Shown piece by piece: positions 12,194-24,424 of a stretch of 64,000 bases of DNA. The first letter of the stretch is position 1. Every line of letters begins with the position of its first letter. Source of the DNA: Rhexocercosporidium sp. MPI-PUGE-AT-0058 (lineage: Eukaryota; Ascomycota; Leotiomycetes; Helotiales); assembly GCA_020746875.1 (NCBI GenBank), contig JAGTJL010000013.1, positions 310,001 through 374,000 of the forward strand. Direction: 5' to 3'. The notes beneath the pieces were generated by a model. The model was not told where the DNA came from, searched no databases, and was given only the letters and a program-made list of their open reading frames with translations. Made by a program: the position numbers and the translations under genes.

Positions 12194-13032
12194 TATATGA
12201 CTGATGGAGCTGTTGAGAATGTTGCAATGCAAGAGCAGTCTGTCTTCTTAATCAGATTTTCTTGTCACATCACTGTCAACTTTTTGAAATGAACTCCAGG
12301 ATGCTAAATCGTGACTTTCTACCAAGCAAAAAGCAGTCCTCGCTTTATGAATTCCAATCTCGAGAGGCTTCACATCTTGGGAGGTAGTGATGATAACTTA
12401 GGGCGAGCCTACCAATGATGGCCCATCCCATCTCATGTTGAGACCACTGTGACCGCTCACATCGCCTTACGAAAACGGATTCTTTTATAGGAACAAGCAA
12501 TATTGGGCGTAAGCTGACGCATCTAACACAGCTTACGTCCAAGCATTTATATTCAATTTAACTCTACCTAGGGCTGGCTATCTAGTGAGCCATTTCAATC
12601 ATACCCCTTGCCTGATCGACCTCCCGGCAATTATAGGGGCCCCACAACACCACTTTCCCCCGCATTCAGTCTCGAGTCTGGAACTAGAAGCAAGGCACAG
12701 ACAGACCTCCTTCCCCAAGATAATATTGTAGTTGGGGTTGGGATACAGAATCCTTCAAAACTTAAGAACGTAGCACAGGTTGGGGTAACACTGCAAGAGG
12801 CATGAAGGCATAATGTAACTTCACAGCTCTCCTTGCTAGTCAGCAAGCATGGGAGTTTACCCCACAAATGACTGACAGATGTGGAACTGGCTGTACAACA
12901 AATAAGATATATGAGAGGGGTTGACAAATTTTTTGGGTCTAGATCTGCTACCGCACTTGTTCTGTACTTCACGTACATCGACTTCTCCTTTGACTCTTCT
13001 GACATTGAAACTCACATAAGCGAGACATCAAA
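12194..13032. promoter_or_regulatory. MFS gene promoter region carrying the shared 14-mer
   Basis: No gene is seen between the P450 and MFS genes. TAGTTGGGGTTGGGATA lies at 12729-12745, about 290 nt before the MFS start, and a partial copy GGTTGGGGTAA follows near 12780. The longer element matches both arms of the inverted repeat in the P450 divergent promoter. Confidence 0.5.
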
Positions 13033-14716
13033 ATGGGCGCCGGATACGTCCTCGATGATCACCACCTTCCTCGCGTGCCTGGAACTGTGATTCTCGAAGA
13101 AGAGGAAGCTCATTCTGAGAACGTGACTGGGAATCTCAAGCATGGAACTGGCAAGAATTCTCATGTCGTACTCACGCCTCAACCATCCGATGACCCCAAT
13201 GACCCTCTCAACGTAAGTCCAAAGATCATACCTTCTGCTTGATAACTGACTCGCTCAGTGGTCTACAACTCGCAAAATGACCATCATGCTCATAACCGGC
13301 TTCGGCACAATCTTGTACGGCTCGACATTTGGCCCTCTCCTCAACGCCTCGATTGTCGTAATCGCGCTCGAACTCAACGTAACAATCACGGATGTCACAC
13401 TGCTGTCCGGCTACCAACTCCTCGTAGTCGGATGCACAGCACCTTTCGTGTCCGCTCTATCTCGCAAGTATGGAAAGAGAAGCCTCTTCGTGCTATCCGC
13501 CGTATCCGCAGTCATTGGAAATATCATCGGCTCCACTTCGCACGACTACAACCAGCTACTCGCCGCACGCATCATCCAGGGCTTGAGCGTTAGCACGTAC
13601 GAATCGCTCCTACTGGTCGTCATAGGCGATTTGTTCTTCGTGCACGAGCGAGGAATCTACATGTCCATCGTCTCCTTCCTGCTCGCCGCAATATCGAATC
13701 TCGCTTCCGTGGTAACTGGACCCATCACCACCAATCTAGGCTGGAAATACCTGTTCCACATCTTTATCGCCATTTCAGCCGTGCAAACGATCTTGCAAAT
13801 TCTCTTCGTGCCAGAGACGACGTATACTCGAGCGAAGAAATTTGAGATCGATGAGTTAGCCACAGGGTACGAGGAAGCTGAGCTTGAAAAAGGACCCCGG
13901 ACGCAAGAGCTGGAGAATACGACGACAAGGCAGACGATCCCGATGCCTGCTAAGAAGACATTCGTGCAGAACCTGAAGCTGTTCAATGGGGCATACTCGG
14001 ATGAGAATTTCCTGCAGCTGGTCATCGCGCCGTTTGCGGTGTGTTCGAATCTCTCGGTTTTGTATATCATCATCGTGCAGGGATGGTTCGTGTGTTTATT
14101 CGTTGCGATCGCGTTCGTAGTTGCGCAGATCTTTGCGGCTCCGCCGTATCTACTTACGCCGAGCGGGATTGGGTATTTGTCTTTGGGGCCATTCATTGGT
14201 GGCGTGATTGCACTGTTGCTGTTTGGAGCTATAACGGACCCGCTCATCATGTTTATGACACGTAGGAACAAGGGCGTCTATGAACCCGAATACAGACTCC
14301 TCATCGGAACTCTAGGACTTACTGGCAGCGCTGGACTCTTCGGCTACGGATACGTCACGCAGCACGCAGCGAGTCCTTACTTGGCTGCAACACTTCACGG
14401 CTTCGTGCTCTTTGGAGTCATGGCTGAGCTTGTCTCAACTTCTGCGTATGCATTAGATGCGTACCGCGATATGAGTAACGAGATCTTCATCATGGGCATG
14501 CTGGTCAAGAACTTCTTGCTGTACGGCTTTACGTATTTCATTAACGACTGGCTGGCGCGTGAGGGGCCTCAGCAGGTCTTTTTTGTCTTTGGGGGGACGG
14601 GTTTTGGGGTTATGCTTGGTATGCCTGTTCTGTATGTCTTTGGGAAGAAGTACAGGAGCTTTTGGCATAGGCATAATGTGTTGGAGAAGTGGGGTGTGAG
14701 AACACATGCTGAGTAG
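13033..14716 (+). CDS. MFS transporter, probable drug/metabolite proton antiporter
   Basis: Two exons (13033-13212, 13259-14716; 46-nt intron, phase 0) give 545 residues. The hydrophilic N-terminus ends in DPNDPLNWSTTRK, the typical run-in to the first helix of fungal 12/14-TM multidrug-type MFS proteins. Helices follow, with the loop 2-3 signature SRKYGKRS and helix 4 with ARIIQGLSVSTYES, then a charged central loop (about residues 245-285) and a second six-helix half. The sequence resembles the Hol1/DHA1-type group. It lies downstream of two P450s and upstream of a flavin monooxygenase in the same direction, consistent with exporting or importing that pathway's compound. The substrate is unknown. 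It should sit in the plasma membrane. Confidence 0.9.
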
Positions 14717-15350
14717 GCTGGGAGCACTTGCTAGACTTTTCCGCTTCAGAGCTAGGAAGGGAAAATCAGATACTTCAATTAAAGATGTGCTTGATAAGTC
14801 CTTTCTACACACATTGTTATGGTACTTCGTGACCTGGTGAGGTCGCATATCAGGCTTCAGGCTCGAAGCATGGCGCTAAGCATTCATCCCCCGCATTTCG
14901 CTTGGCTTGCTTCGAGCTCTTGAAAAATGATAGAAGTTAATAAATATCGAGGACACCCCTCTGAGGAATTGCCCATCGTAATATCAGACATACTAATAGA
15001 ACATGTTCTCACACATCAAGACTGAATGCATGACTCAACCCCACATGATTTTCGCATGGGGCATTGTAAAGTAGCATTCAGCATCGAGATTTACTGTAGG
15101 TTCGACCCCACCTCGAGCCTCTTTCATGTCGAGACCCCGCATTGGGGGAGGGGGGGGTGGCGGCATAAGAGCTCCCCAACTTTCAGCTCCCTCGCACTAG
15201 CTCGAGTTCGGGGAGGAGATGGGGAAGTGAAATATCTCGACCCCTCGTGGAGGATGAAGCACTCGAAAATATGTTGTAATACTCAGCCTCGATTCTTTCA
15301 ATGTGTAGATTCGATCAAGTAATCAATTACTGATTAGTTGAATAGTGAAA
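14717..15350. other. Intergenic, MFS to FAD monooxygenase
   Basis: No gene is seen. The stretch has several G-rich and C-rich runs (for example about 15140-15160 and 15205-15225), including CCCCACATG...CATGGGG near 15041-15063, but no exact copy of the TTGGGGTTGGG element. Confidence 0.5.
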
Positions 15351-16802
15351 ATGTCAAACGAGAAGAAAATAAAGAAGGTAGGCAAATAAGAAAACGATCA
15401 AGCCAAGACGCCTCAACTAATACATGCACCAAAGGTCATCGTAGTCGGCGCAGGCCCCTCTGGCCTTGTCCTCGCAATCCTCCTCGCAAAAGCAGGTATC
15501 GAAGTCATCATCCTCGATGGCGCCTCCGACCTTGACAAGAATCCCCGAGCAGCACACTACGCCCCATCCGCTGTACGAGAGTTGAAGCGCGCAGGCGTGC
15601 TGGAAGAGATCCAAAAACAAGGATTTGTTCCTGACTCGGTGTGTTGGCGCAATCCTGACGGAACGCTCATTGCTGGTATCAGGACTGATGTGAATCATCC
15701 CGAGGCAATGGTTGTGTTGCCGTTGGATCGCTTGGTGAGGTTGCTGTATAATCACTTTTTGGCCTTGCCGGGCACGGAGGTGAAGTGGAATCATAAGGTT
15801 GTGGGGATCGAGCATGATGAGAAGGTGGCGAAGGTCAAGGTTGAGAGCCTGGAAGGAGAAAAGACCTTTGCTGCCGATTATGTCGTTGGTGCCGATGGGG
15901 CCAATAGCCAGATTCGGAGGTCACTATTTGGAGAATTGGGGTTTCCGGGAGAGACTTTACAGCACCAGATTATTGCTACGAATGTAAGTCTTACCCCCAA
16001 GAAAAAAATGGCTGATTCGTGACTCCAAGGAGATCATACTGACCGGATTGGATGTAGGTATACTACGATTTCCACAAGTTCGGTTACTGGGATTCGAACT
16101 TCATCATCGACCCCAAGAATTGGTTTATGGCCGCTCGAATCACGACGGATGGGCTGTGGCGTGTTACTTATGGCGACACCTGGGGTCTATCCACGGAAGA
16201 ATATCTTAAGAGGCAACCGCAAAGATTTGAGGAGATGCTACCTGGGAAGCCGAAGCCTGGAGACTACAAGCTGGTGAGCGCAAGCCCTTATAAGCTGCAC
16301 CAAAGGTGTGCAGAGAGCTTCAGATCTGGACGGTTCTTGCTTGTGGCAGACGCTGCGCACCTATGTAACCCCTTGTAAGTATCTAATGCCCGGAATTAGC
16401 AAGGAATTGACTGACAAGTGTTCAAAGTGGTGGACTGGGCTTGACAGGCGGGTTTGCCGATGTAACAAGTCTCTATGACTGCTTGATAGCCATTCAAAAC
16501 GGACTGGCAGACGACTCGATTCTTGACAAATACAGCGAAGTTAGGAGAAAGAAGTGGCATGAACTTGTTGACCCGATCTCGAGAGCGAACTTTCGTCGAA
16601 TTTGGGATGAGGATGCCATTCCCGAGAGAAATGAGTTTTTTGCCACGTGTAAGAAGATGGAAACAGACAAGGAAATGCAGAAGCAAGGGCAAGAGGTGAG
16701 TGTTCGGCATTTCAGCCTATTGAGCCAAATTGACAATGATAGTTCACCCATCTTCTGAATGAAGATTTCACACCATATTTTTCGAAGTCGTTAGCAGCAT
16801 GA
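15351..16802 (+). CDS. FAD-dependent monooxygenase (PHBH/salicylate-hydroxylase type)
   Basis: Five exons (15351-15377, 15435-15983, 16058-16374, 16428-16695, 16743-16802) give 406 residues. The Rossmann dinucleotide motif VIVVGAGPSG starts right after the tiny first exon. The second FAD motif reads YVVGADGANS, and the third (ADAAHLCNPFGGLGLTGG) is created by splicing 16375-16427. The family uses NAD(P)H and O2 to hydroxylate or otherwise oxidise aromatic or polyketide-like substrates. Length is normal for the single-domain class. The first exon encodes only MSNEKKIKK; its 57-nt intron has a clear CTAAT branch site. It is the last gene of the P450-P450-MFS group. Substrate unknown. Confidence 0.88.
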
Positions 16803-17037
16803 GCTGGAATGCAAGACGAACTCGAGAAATACCTTTTGGGGGAGGGGATTGATTGAAGTAAAGGCACTTCCTGGGAATTCTTGCAAAGGCAATTGACATA
16901 AGATCGAATTTTATCCATAGATATTTGTAGATATGACAGCCCACCAAATCAGGATCTTCTATGCAAAACTCCAACTCCAGAATGCACCATCTAGCCAGAC
17001 CCAAAGAAACGCCATGCCCTGTCCAAGACTAAACGTC

Positions 17038-18126
17038 TCATGATAACTCCCCAATGCTGAATACTTTCGTCCTATGGGTTTTGGAAGGCGGAGCTGCCTC
17101 CTGTAATTGCTGGAAGGCAGGTGAGCTGTAATCTTGCCTCTGATGAGCAACACTTGCAGCATTCCTAGGACTATCTTCCTCCTGGTATGGCACTTCGTCA
17201 GTACCTTTGTCGTCATATGCATCGGCATATACTTCTTCTATCGCGTCTGCGTCGCAATCGTCGTCTTCATCTTCTTCCTGCTCGTCCTCCTCCTCCTCCT
17301 CCTCCTCTTCTTCTTCATCGTCGTCTTCTGCGCCGTCAAATATCCTGTATACTGCCGGCAGACCCTCCATGTCATTTGGGTCGCATTCGGCTTGGAGTTC
17401 CAAGAGCTTCTCATATAATCCTTCCTGCTTGTATCGACCCCTCTCCTCCTTCGTCATGCTCCTTGCCAATTGCTGCATGCTGTCTGCGAATTGACCTAGC
17501 ATATATCCATCTTTCGTTAATTCATGTCGAATTTGTGGTTCATCGCACAGCATAATACTTTTGCAGATCTTTCGTAGTACCTGGCAATTCAGTTAGCAAT
17601 ATGTTTCCAAAACCTATTTCAGTTCGCAAGCGGCTGAGTAAGGCTTCCTCGTCTCCAAGAAAGAAGAAGCAAGTCTTACCTCAAGAGCATTCCGTCTCGT
17701 CTCCCAGCGCACACCGGCCCCTGCAGCCTCAACAATGGCATCTCGACTCTCGTCCAAAACCTGGCAGATATCTCCCATCATTTCGAATTGCTTCCCACAA
17801 GACAATCGCTTGTACTTCTTGTTCATCGTGTACCAGCAATCCCTACTGTAATGATCGAAGTTGACGGGAGGCCGAGCTGCTTCTGCAGTAACGCGTGCGT
17901 CATGTGCGGACGTCACAAAAGACGATAGAGACGGGTTGGCACTGCATATCTGGTACAGGAGGCTCTGAGTCGTGGTATGAGGGAGAGAAAGGATCTGGTT
18001 CCACAGTGAAGGCACTATTTCTTGTCGTGGGCGTTTGAAAGTTTGAACTGGCTCAGAAAAGATGGACGATGCTCCGAATGGCTCGGAGAAGCTCTCGTAG
18101 GTACGCTTGGAGGTATTCAGAGCCAT
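17038..18126 (-). CDS. Conserved fungal protein with acidic tract, possible Cut8/Sts1 relative
   Basis: Two exons (18126-17680, 17580-17038; 99-nt intron) give 329 residues. The N-terminal third is basic and Ser-rich, with a KRPRQE stretch suggesting nuclear import. A helical middle follows (RRNALEVLRKICKSIML, created by splicing, and LTKDGYMLGQFADSMQQL), then a run of about 30 Asp/Glu residues and a short tail. The pattern of a leucine-rich helix before a helical bundle vaguely recalls the Cut8/Sts1 nuclear proteasome tether, but I cannot confirm this. The frame is open upstream, but the first residues that look natural begin at MALNTSKRTYESF, so I start there; an upstream ATG at 18393 is possible. 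Confidence 0.7.
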
Positions 18127-20739
18127 TGCTAGTATGAATGCGGACTTCTGTTGAAGTGTCAGAAAGTCGCGATGTTCGAAGTGTTGACACGCCAAGCCCG
18201 GACGCGGTGGAGAGCTTCGCACGTGACCAATGGATAGGAATCGAGGATGTGCCAGGGACTTCTTCTCCCTTTCTCTCTCCTCCGCCAAAGACCTCCAGGT
18301 TACTGGCGATGCATTCACCCACTCGTCAACATCTCTGCTGTGTCGAGAACCGCCATAATGATGGTTTTGAAGGGACTTGGATCTAGCAAGCATCGTGCAG
18401 ATGTACGAGGTCAGCCTGGTCGACGCATGCCCATCCGGATCAGGGTCTTGAAGTCAAGTCCCCAGATATCAGACGGCCCCCATTTCTCTATATAAGCATT
18501 CGCCTATCCTACCGAAGCATTTCAGTACCGTGGTATCGGTGCCTTTATGAGCCTCAAGTCGTCTGTCGCGTGCTCTTCCCTTTTCAGCGCCGAGCAAGAA
18601 TCCTTCGCCTACGTGGACGGCACTACAGCTGATGACGGCGGCTTGTCAGACGTTTCGCAACTACCACCGAAGCTGCTATGCGCCGATGGCCAATGGCGCT
18701 CCCCAGGGTATCCTCTAAGATGTCGTTGAGATATAGTTGAGCGAATGCGGTATCTTTTCATTGAGCGATCGTCGATTCAGAAGTTGTTTTGTTCTTGCGC
18801 ATTGACTGCACAGACAGACGTCGAGTCTCTGATGAGACTTCAGGAGGGACGTTGTAGCTGAAGTGTGAATGGACTCATTAGTAGTGGATGCTCATTGCAC
18901 AACTTTCAAGTTGGCTCGTTCTCCACTTAGTCTTTCGATGTCGGCCCCATCATCAGTACACATGTTGTGGACTTGGCGAGAAATCGATTAGACTGCTTCC
19001 TTATTCTGTGATTGACAGTTCATCGATCCGAGAACTGGCGGTGAAAGAAATGCTGCTGAGAATTACGCGAAGCAGATGATGTACTTGCTGGAAGGAGAAG
19101 TGGATTGCGCATCTTACAATTCAGCTTGCAAGAAATGCCACCCCAATGGCCAACATTGCTCCGCCGGGAAGACCGATTGCAACATTAGTGTTCCTCTACT
19201 ATCCGATATAGAATACTTTGCCGACTAATAGTACAGTTCCGGCTCGGCACCGAATCGACTTTTGTCCTAGGATCTTCTGTCCGAAGGGTCACATGATCGT
19301 CCTCGAGCCCATCGGAGAGGAACTCTCTTTTGCCTTGGCAATCGTGCACTGTCGGCAGTGCAGATGCAAAAAGATCCTTCGCTGTTCTTAGCTGCCTCGG
19401 AAAACGTGAGAGCTTCCTGGGGTTGATGAGTTGATACTCAAACAAGAACGCATTTCTAACAGCAGGCTAAAATGTATGCCGATAACTAAATTTATCACCA
19501 GGTCCCGTTACCGGCGCTCCTTGCTCTCATTCTATTTGAAGTTGGCTTCGATTTCATCAAATCTTGATTTCAGTCTTCTGCTACATCTTCCCATGCATGC
19601 AAATGTCCAGGAACGGTTCATGGGAGCATTGTCCTGCGTGTCATGGACTCAATTTTGATGAACTGATTCGACTAGTTGTCGTTGGGGCTCGGAGTCGTTG
19701 TCAAAGTATGTTCCATGTGCATCAGGTACTAGTCTATGGTCCAGTACGCAACAATTTCAAAGTACAGGTCAGCTACTACATCTGTTTACGGGATCAATTA
19801 GTTTCTCCCGAATCACGGCCTCGCCTCGAAATCAAGTCTCCACTACCACACTTGGTACCTTCTCTGATTTAACTCAATCAATCTGGGCAGATATTAACTC
19901 AAAACTCTTTAAGCCTAGGGTCATCCTCCTGGGCTCGAAGTTTAGGCCCCATTCACTACTGACCGAACAAACTTCAACAGATAGAATATCCGAGACGTCG
20001 ATATTGAGCGGGATCATGAAGGCACCTCAGATCATGGCGCCTCACAACTAATATTAAAGTAAGTATAAGAAGCAGCACGGGCGCTATCGGTGGACCATCC
20101 TGACCATTTAATCACCCCGCCCAAGCAGACCGATGTCTGGCTGTCGATGAATCGAAAGATGTATACCCGGAATAGCTCTATCCTTGTTGGAGTCTTCTTT
20201 CTTCCAACTGGATCGTATGAAACTTGTCAGGCTGAGTGTAGTCGTCATCACGAATTCGGAATGTCGATAAAGGAGGGCAAAAAGAGGGCAAAGCACTGCC
20301 ACATCGTAACCGCTCTCCTTTGACCAGATTGCGTGCTGCTCCTTATTGGGCCTTGTCCAGTCAAGCCATTGCAATGGCGTCCATTGAGCTCAAGCCACCA
20401 TCTTGGCACCTCCTCTTCTGGAATACCATGCAAGAGCCCTTCTCAGCGCAAGAGCAAATACCTTGAACACTCACCGAAAGCTTTCTCAGTCAAACAAGAT
20501 CTGTGATCCCAAAGTTGTCGCCCAAGAGCACGCGAGGGATGCTGTCTGCCTCGTCGTGCCAGCGTGGCAGTTGCCTCATCTGCCTTGCTGGATGTTCAGT
20601 CTTGTCTAGAACCCTACATTGGGCAAGGCTGCATCCGATTTACAAAGAGCAAATGTAAGTTGATAAGAAGAAAGAATTCCTAAATTTCAAAGGCCTGTCG
20701 AGCAGAGCAACGCAAATCACTTCTCAATTTGCTTGCACA
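18127..20739. other. Gene-free interval
   Basis: About 2.6 kb with no supported gene. Open frames are short on both strands with random-looking composition. A CACGTG site lies near 18222-18227, about 100 nt upstream of the 17038-18126 gene, and may belong to its promoter. No repeat or transposon relic was recognised. Confidence 0.5.
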
Positions 20740-22822
20740 ATGCTAACGCTTGGCGAAATGCGCCCTCAAGACAACATTTACGTTGGCTTTTGGGAAAACA
20801 AGATCACTTCCAGTGTCCTCAACGGCCTCTTGCTGACAGTGCCGAGTATCTGGGGAATTGCTATTTTCTCGACACTCGCTATTGTGGTGCGCTAGACCCT
20901 TCTACATTTTTAAGACATAAGCGTCGTTTAGACGCTCTTGTCCGGGAAATTGGCATTAACGGGGACACAGATTACATATATTAGCAATAAATGCTGGAAC
21001 ATTGTCAAGTTTTTAATATTTTGCCTGTTTAGACCTTTTCGAGAAGACCGGCTTGATGATTATGCGGTCGTGTTACGAAATAACCCAACGGCTTTCTGTA
21101 AGTAGACAGAAGCGAATCGTTTCAAACCCCAAATTGGCATTAACAGCGCATTGCATAGCTACTGCTGTCGTTTTTTGTGGCACAGCTTGGAGGCATAGAC
21201 ACCGGCGAGGTAGAGGACGCCTGGGTCGCCATAACAAAACTTTCATATCCTTCGTCATTCTTTCTGGCCTCATCCATAACGCCGGCTTCATCAGCCTTGG
21301 CGTATTCTTGCCTTTCGCTCTGATCGAATATCTATCGAAGATGAACAACGTCAATTGCGGTTACTGGCCAGTCAATATATCAAATCTTCAAAGCATTAGC
21401 AGCGACGACGTTCGTCGTTTCATAACAAGCCAATACGCGAAGTTTGTGGCGAGTGGCACTGCAGCAACGACTGGATATGTTAGCGACTGCTACAACGCGG
21501 CCCAACTGTCCACTTGCGACCTCATGGTAAACAGACAGATTCAATGGACCGGAACAGACAACACATCCTGCCCTTTCGCCACAGGTCAATGTGTTGGCGG
21601 TGACTCGTCTGCCTATACGATGACTATGAAAAATATCACTGCTGCGTACTACGGTATCAACGTCGACTCTACTTTGAGTGTGTCTCGAGAAAACACCTGC
21701 GCCCCGATAATCATGGACCCATACCACTGTGACGACGGCCATGGTGGACATGGGTATTGTCATTTCACTTACAACGGAATGAATCATACTACGCCAGTTC
21801 GGATGGATACGGCCAATGCGTAAGCTCTGATTCTCTGAGTGTTCAGAGACTACACAACTTGCTGACACTGCTCTTCTAGATACCAGGTTCATGGCTGGTT
21901 TCCTCAAGCAAATTTCACCGTCCATCCTAACTTCCAAGTCGACGTTGGCAATGTGTCCTTGGTTTACTTGTCACGAAGAGACCTTGTACATTTGTACGAA
22001 ACACACGATCCTATCTTCCGAGCAACCGAGAAAGTCCCGCTCCTAGGCTTTGAAGAAGGTGGGTACGTTCCCGCCTGGAAAGACAGAGTGACCGCAATCG
22101 GTTGCGCGGAGAAGCTTCAACTGTGCGCAAGCTTCAAAGGTGTCACAGAATGCTCGCCATGGGTCGGTGTAGTAAGAGGCGATGAAAACTCCACAGGTCT
22201 CGAAACCTTCCTGGAGAAGTGCAGCCAGGTCGATCGGGGCCTGGTCTCTCTGCTGCTTCCTAAAACCCCGGTCCTGCAAACCTTAGGTGATGCTGCCAGA
22301 GCCTCGGGGTCGGAGTTGATAGCTAGTCAAAAGCTTCTCCTCGTTCCTCACCTTCAGACAGAGATTCAAACGGCAAGTGGCAGCGATCAATGGAAATTAG
22401 AAGGTCAATGTAAGATTTTCCCCACGGGAGCTTCTGAGCCTTCAAGTAGGACACAGCTAATCGATGCAACCATAGGGTTCAACATTATACTCGCGGTATC
22501 ACAGCTGGCAGTTATCCACTTCCCCATCGGCAGTCCCTTCATAAACACAACTGTTACCCCGGATGAAATGGCACCCGAGAGCCGATTCGTCTGCGAGAAT
22601 GTATTAATCAAGTCTTTCAAGCATACGACAATCAGGCTTCCGGGTCTCATAATGCTCGTAGTAGGGAGCGCTCTCGTTGTTCTGATCTGTAGTCTTGGGA
22701 AGTATGCCTCTGCTTTTTTCAAGAGCAACTCTTATTTGCGGGAAATTTTGCAGAGCTGGGAAAGCCTATCTTGGGAGTCTCAGACGGCGATGGCTATATT
22801 GGGGGCTGCTGGCCGTTCTTAA
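20740..22822 (+). CDS. Large fungal membrane glycoprotein, unknown function
   Basis: Four exons (20740-20886, 20971-21097, 21159-21819, 21880-22822) give 625 residues. The 49-codon first exon starts DNIYVGFWENK and contains a membrane helix (LLLTVPSIWGIAIFS). Its start resembles the YVGFWxN opening of a large uncharacterised fungal membrane-protein family. The short second exon (NKCWNIVKFLIF...) also matches that layout. A second helix (VILSGLIHNAGFISLG) precedes an ectodomain of about 400 residues rich in Cys and N-glycosylation sequons. A C-terminal helix (GLIMLVVGSALVVLICSLG) and short cytoplasmic tail end it. Donor choice for intron 1 (GTGCGC) is the weakest point; the other introns are clear. 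I do not know the function; a cell-surface role is inferred. Confidence 0.7.
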
Positions 22823-23209
22823 TGTGGTCTTAGGCTCGGGACAGGATAAATTCAAGTGTCGAAGCATTGGGCGGAATGCAATCCTAGTTGTAGACATGTA
22901 CTCGAACATTGTCCCTCTTCCGGCCTACCTCGAACTTTTGGTCAGAGTGAGGCGTTAAAATTGGTGCTCTGGAGCCTCCTCACGGGACGATTCTAAAGGC
23001 AAGTTTTGCTCTAGGTCAAGTGGAAAGGAAGGTGATAATGCTTAGCTAAGAGTCTTCAGAGTCAAGGTCCAGAGGTATTGAGCAGCAGAGAGTTGAACGA
23101 TAGCTTGCGAAAGTGCGACGAACAGTGAACGATGAGCGAGGTGGTTTCGAAGCATAAGTGAATAGCAGTGAAGTAATTGAATGCGGAAAGCACAAGACCT
23201 TACAACCTT

Positions 23210-24230
23210 CACCGAGAAATGTTCCTTTCTGGTTTCACTTGTAAGGCTTCGAGAAGTGCAGATTCCGGGAAATACAATTCTAGAGTGTGGTTCAACACGC
23301 TCAGAGTAGAGGAACACCCACCATCCACCTCAGAGAGGAAGCCTCAGTCAACTAAAAATATAGAGCCACCAGTCAATAGTATAGCGACCAGCCCAGGAAC
23401 TTCTTCTACAATAATGAACCCAACCGCTTCGGTCAAACAATCGCCCGGAGTCATTGCTCCAAGTGTTACACATGGGGACACAGCCAGACCGACTTCTATA
23501 CCTTTGAGCCCAGTCCGTTCTACACCAACAGAGCCGAAATCTAGCCCGGCAGATACGACTCTCAAATAGTCCCCCAAAATAATCTCACAATACCCCCGCG
23601 ACAGTCCTACCTTTGCCTCTTCACTAGTAAGGAATTTCATCCGGAAACTTCAAACCCTTCGTAAAGTGCCTTGGAAACACCGACACAGTCTTTGGGAGAG
23701 ATAATCAATTCGATCTTCTGGGGCCAATCTGAACCAGAGCCTCACTCTCAGTCTCAAATTGTTGTCTTTCAGCAACACTGAGTTCTGTCGCGAGTACTCC
23801 TCTCAAGACATCAGGAGGCTCAAGGGACAACGTGTACAACACCCTTACGATAGCCGGTGGAGATTCTTCCGTAGTTTACTCGAAAAATTTAACAGTATCT
23901 GCCCTTCCACCTGGAGGCTCAGCAGATACCTCCCATACATTGGCAGAGGCCACACCGAGCGACAGTTTGTCAGCCTCGACTCCTGCACTAAGTGGCCAGC
24001 TCACCGTCATCATTGATGGCACGACAGAGCTGATTATTGTGGGACCAAACAACATACCATTTAACCCGAGCTTCTCGATAGCTGATAATAGTATTATGTC
24101 GAGTGGGAAGACCTACGTGGCTGTCTCGTCGGGAATGACGGTGACTGCTAATCAGACCTCATCACCTTCAACTCTATCGCTGAGCATAGTTGGTTTCCAG
24201 ACTACGGCGAAAACTATGAAAAGGAGCTAG
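23210..24230 (+). pseudogene. Ser/Thr-rich surface-protein remnant
   Basis: Two plus-strand frames look like parts of a fungal cell-surface protein but do not connect. The first (to 23569) is Ser/Thr/Pro-rich (for example NPTASVKQSPGVIAPS). The second (23832-24230) has TLTIAGGDSSVVY, a later TVIIDGTTELIIVG and SGMTVTANQTS. This resembles the degenerate ITVGGxxYT / LTPGGxITVSGT repeats seen in fungal Ser/Thr-rich wall proteins. Between them the frames are interrupted. It may be the decayed tail of the glycoprotein gene that ends at 22822, or a separate dead gene. Confidence 0.35.
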
Positions 24231-24424
24231 AGTTCCGCAGTACACGGACTGAAGAGCCGGTTAAAGAGGTATGTCAAGACAGAGTGTGGGCTTTTGGCAG
24301 TATTTGTCGGTCTGGTTGCTACATGAGTTCACCATGGTCTACGTAAATGACAACGATAACATGGTGCTATCTCTCTTTGTGATAGTCTTCTTCCACGAAC
24401 CTTGAATATAATATCTTATTCCAA

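Noticed and set aside
17134..17555. Open plus-strand frames with poly-Ser or poly-Pro/Leu stretches
   Set aside because: They are the antisense reading of the Asp/Glu-coding tract of the minus-strand gene 17038-18126.
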